The notes under the pieces were generated by a model, which was given only the letters and a program-made list of their open reading frames with translations, ran no database searches and was not told where the DNA came from. A DNA stretch of 62,514 nt, taken from Prolixibacteraceae bacterium (GTDB lineage Bacteria; Bacteroidota; Bacteroidia; Bacteroidales; Prolixibacteraceae). The stretch is from positions 1 through 62,514 of the forward strand of contig DMSQ01000058.1 of the NCBI GenBank assembly GCA_003457135.1. The letters run 5' to 3'. Shown piece by piece: positions 60,293 to 62,514 of this stretch; the stretch's first letter is position 1, and every line of letters starts with the position of its first letter. Position numbers and translations under genes: made by a program.

Positions 60293-60478
60293 ATGGCACA
60301 TCCAAAGCACAGGGTATCAAAAACCCGCAGAGACAAAAGAAGAACGCATTATAAAGCAACGCCGGCTACATTGGCAGCCTGTTCAAATTGTGGTACAACT
60401 GTTAAATATCACACTGTTTGTCCTGAATGTGGATATTACAGAGGTAAGTTGGCAATCGAAAAAGATGTAACAGTTTAA
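60293..60478 (+). CDS. Ribosomal protein bL32
   Basis: This 61-residue protein has a zinc ribbon with Cys30, Cys33, Cys43 and Cys46 (CSNCG and CPECG) and the basic start AHPKHRVSKTRRDKRRTHYK. The four cysteines show the zinc-binding form. It sits between yceD and fabH, with a terminator after it. Confidence 0.95.
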   Translation: MAHPKHRVSKTRRDKRRTHYKATPATLAACSNCGTTVKYHTVCPECGYYRGKLAIEKDVTV

Positions 60479-60492
60479 TACTCCCTTATTAT

Positions 60493-60525
60493 GGTCAGAA
60501 GAGGCAAATTTCTTCTGATCCTTTT
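60493..60525 (+). terminator. Terminator after rpmF
   Basis: TCAGAAGA and TCTTCTGA form an 8-bp stem with an eight-base loop, followed by TCCTTTT. It lies 14 bases after rpmF. It implies that fabH has its own promoter in the 254-base gap. The gap also contains an 11-bp direct repeat CCTGATTTTGC at 60593 and 60650. Confidence 0.65.
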
Positions 60526-60732
60526 AACACTCTCCCATTTAATATTTGAACAATTTAATTAATTGTTTTAAAAGGAGTTAGGCAATATTTTGCCTGATTT
60601 TGCTTTGTTAATCAGTTTTTTCATTCTAACTTGCAGCGCAATTTATTTTCCTGATTTTGCAATTATGTATTGACATTCCGAACTGTTTCCCGGAAGAACG
60701 GGTTTTGATAGATTTGATTAAAAAATTTAATT

Positions 60733-61731
60733 ATGGATAAAATTCGTGCTGCAATTACTGGCATTGGAGCATTTCTACCAGAGTACCGCTTAACCAACGA
60801 AGAGTTAAGCACGCTGGTTGAAACATCTGATGAATGGATCATGCAGCGTATCGGCATTAAAGAACGCCGGATATTAAAAGAAGATGGTTTGGCAACCTCC
60901 GATATGGGCACTGCTGCAATTAAAGAATTACTCGAAAAAACCGGGACAAAACCTGAAGAAATAGAACTTTTAATTTGTGCAACCATAACTCCCGACAGCC
61001 CCCTTCCTGCAACAGCCAATATCATCAGTTTCAAGGCCGGACTAATTAATGCCTGGAGTTTTGACCTAACAGCCGCATGTTCAGGATTTGTATATGCATT
61101 AACCACCGGTGCAAAATTTATTGAGAGTGGCCAATATAAAAAAGTTATCGTTTTAGGCGCCGACATGATGTCGTCAATAACTAACTACAAGGATCGGACT
61201 ACCTGTCCATTATTTGGCGATGGGGCAGCCGCAGTTTTACTTGAACCCACCACCGAAGATTTAGGAGTTATTGACCACATCAACCGTGTTGACGGAGGCG
61301 GAAGTCAATTTCTTCAGATTAAAAGTGGAGGATCGCTTCGACCGGCCTCCTACGAAACGATTGACAATGACGAGCATTTTGTGTATCAGGAAGGTCAAAC
61401 GGTATTTAAAATGGCCGTTTCGAACATGGCCGATGTCGCTATTGAAGTGATGGAGAAAAATCAAATTTCAAAAGAAAATCTGGCATGGTTTGTTCCTCAT
61501 CAGGCAAATATGAGGATTATTGATGCAGTTGGCCGCCGAATGGGGATTAATAAAGAGCAGGTGATGGTGAATATTCAAAAATATGGCAATACAACCGCCG
61601 CTACAATTCCACTCTGTTTATACGATTACGAAAACCAGTTAAAGAAGGGCGATAACATCATCCTGGCTGCCTTTGGCGCTGGTTTTACCTGGGGTAGTAT
61701 TTACCTGAAATGGGCCTACGATCCCAAATAG
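60733..61731 (+). CDS. 3-oxoacyl-ACP synthase III
   Basis: This 332-residue condensing enzyme starts fatty acid chains by joining acetyl-CoA to malonyl-ACP. It has the catalytic Cys116 in DLTAACSGFVYAL, a His in WFVPHQANMRI near residue 257 and an Asn in YGNTTAATIPL near residue 287. Signature GDGAAAVLLEP is present. Plain complete gene. Confidence 0.95.
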   Translation: MDKIRAAITGIGAFLPEYRLTNEELSTLVETSDEWIMQRIGIKERRILKEDGLATSDMGTAAIKELLEKTGTKPEEIELLICATITPDSPLPATANIISFKAGLINAWSFDLTAACSGFVYALTTGAKFIESGQYKKVIVLGADMMSSITNYKDRTTCPLFGDGAAAVLLEPTTEDLGVIDHINRVDGGGSQFLQIKSGGSLRPASYETIDNDEHFVYQEGQTVFKMAVSNMADVAIEVMEKNQISKENLAWFVPHQANMRIIDAVGRRMGINKEQVMVNIQKYGNTTAATIPLCLYDYENQLKKGDNIILAAFGAGFTWGSIYLKWAYDPK

Positions 61732-61767
61732 CGATTATAATTCACACCAATCTAAATCAATCCGGTC

Positions 61768-62235
61768 ATGGGAAAACTGATTGTCAGAAGTCACGAGGAA
61801 TTTGAAAAGCATGTTGGTCAGGAGCTTGGCATTTCGAGCTTTATGACTGTCACTCAGGAACAGATCAACAAGTTTGCCGATGCGACCTTCGATCATCAAT
61901 GGATTCATGTGGATGAAGAAAGGGCAAAAAGAGAGGGTGGATTTGGAAGTACAATCGCTCATGGTTATCTTACCCTTTCGCTTTTACCTTTCATGTGGGA
62001 CGAGATTATTCAGGTTGAAAACATCAAAATGCTGGTCAATTACGGTATCGATAATTTCAGGTTTAATCAACCGGTTAAAGTCAATAGCAGGATCCGGACC
62101 CAGGTGGTATTGCGGTCGGTTACAAACCTTAGGGGGATTACAAAAATTCAGTTGGATATTTGTATGGAAATTGAAGGAAACCGTAAACCTGCCTTTGAAG
62201 GTACAATGACCTTTCTCTATCATTTTATAAAATAA
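61768..62235 (+). CDS. MaoC-type enoyl-CoA hydratase
   Basis: This 155-residue hot-dog protein has the MaoC/NodN hydratase motif DATFDHQWIHVDEERAKR, then GSTIAHGYLTLSLLP, with the Asp and His of the active site. It hydrates trans-2-enoyl-CoA in lipid metabolism. It lies 36 bases after fabH and is probably cotranscribed. Confidence 0.9.
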   Translation: MGKLIVRSHEEFEKHVGQELGISSFMTVTQEQINKFADATFDHQWIHVDEERAKREGGFGSTIAHGYLTLSLLPFMWDEIIQVENIKMLVNYGIDNFRFNQPVKVNSRIRTQVVLRSVTNLRGITKIQLDICMEIEGNRKPAFEGTMTFLYHFIK

Positions 62236-62282
62236 GAACCAATTTGCTATATTTGGAGTTCGTTTAAAAAAAACAAAAAGCG

Positions 62283-62514
62283 ATGGCAAAAGAAACGCAC
62301 GAAATTAATCCGCAGGTTATTAACCTGATTGCAATTGGAACCCGGATTACAGGAGATATTCTTTCTGATGGCGATTTTCGGGTTGATGGAGAATTAACTG
62401 GCAATATCGATACCAAAGGAAGATTGGTCATTGGCGCTTCAGGCAAAGTAATGGGAGATATTAAATGCAGAAGTTGCGAAATCGCCGGAAAGCAAAAAGG
62501 TAAAATCTTTATTA
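62283..62514 (+). CDS. Bactofilin, start only (runs off the window)
   Basis: The first 77 residues are visible: a short N-terminal tail and the beginning of a right-handed beta-helix with IGTRITGDILSDGDFRVDGE, ELTGNIDTKGRLVIGASGKV and ...GDIKCRSCEIAGKQKGKI turns. This is the pattern of bactofilins, which polymerise into cytoskeletal filaments. The gene continues beyond the right edge. Confidence 0.85.
   Translation, partial: MAKETHEINPQVINLIAIGTRITGDILSDGDFRVDGELTGNIDTKGRLVIGASGKVMGDIKCRSCEIAGKQKGKIFI

Noticed and set aside
1..62514. tRNA, rRNA or CRISPR genes
   Set aside because: No T-arm GGTTCGA-type cloverleaf, rRNA signature or regularly spaced repeats were recognised by eye; a covariance search (tRNAscan, Infernal) would be decisive.

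Overview
This window is chromosomal DNA from a member of the Bacteroidota, most likely Bacteroidales/Marinilabiliales. The signs are a SusC/SusD pair with a GH130-type glycosidase, a CotH protein with a type IX secretion (T9SS) C-terminal domain, DUF4271 beside hemD and rnpA, head-GIN (DUF2807) proteins, and -7 promoter boxes of the form TAnnTTTG. No tRNA, rRNA or CRISPR array was recognised.

The left part (about 537-14,378) is an integrated phage-type element read mainly on the minus strand. From its right edge inward it carries a tyrosine integrase, a plus-strand HTH repressor, two paralogous ribbon-helix-helix (RHH) proteins, a small HTH protein, an antirepressor with a broken second copy, a tightly coupled replication operon ending in an SF3 helicase/primase, a 9-bp iteron-like repeat array, two unknown phage-type proteins, a small inverted gene with its own terminator, a ClpP-type prohead protease fused to a scaffold-like tail, a major capsid-like protein, two more small genes and a terminator. 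No terminase, portal or tail genes are visible, so it is either half a prophage or a compact capsid-encoding satellite-like element. A ParE-type toxin without an adjacent antitoxin lies next to the integrase end.

The middle (14.5-33.3 kb) is a patchwork. It holds two glycosyltransferase-type genes, an IS remnant, a doubly truncated TonB-receptor pseudogene, two head-GIN proteins, pgeF, a divergent Crp/Fnr regulator and 4Fe-4S protein pair, and a tyrA plus DAHP synthase/chorismate mutase operon. That operon is preceded by a 24-residue leader peptide with eight consecutive aromatic codons and a terminator that can pair alternatively, a textbook-looking attenuator for aromatic amino acid synthesis. 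An AT-rich insert with a TIGR02117-type protein and an RsgA-type GTPase follows, then an ABC exporter, an exported methyltransferase and an amino-acid permease.

The right part (33.3-62.5 kb) is mostly housekeeping: rnpA, hemD, DUF4271, a dihydrouridine synthase, polA, pheS, a cyclophilin, pyrH, frr, a PHP phosphatase, an OmpA-like lipoprotein, dxs, a histidine kinase, yceD-rpmF-fabH, a MaoC hydratase and the start of a bactofilin. A CotH-T9SS protein, a universal stress protein and a SusC/SusD/GH130 locus are embedded in it. Several intergenic spaces carry short-phrase repeat tracts and hairpin repeats that the genes do not explain.
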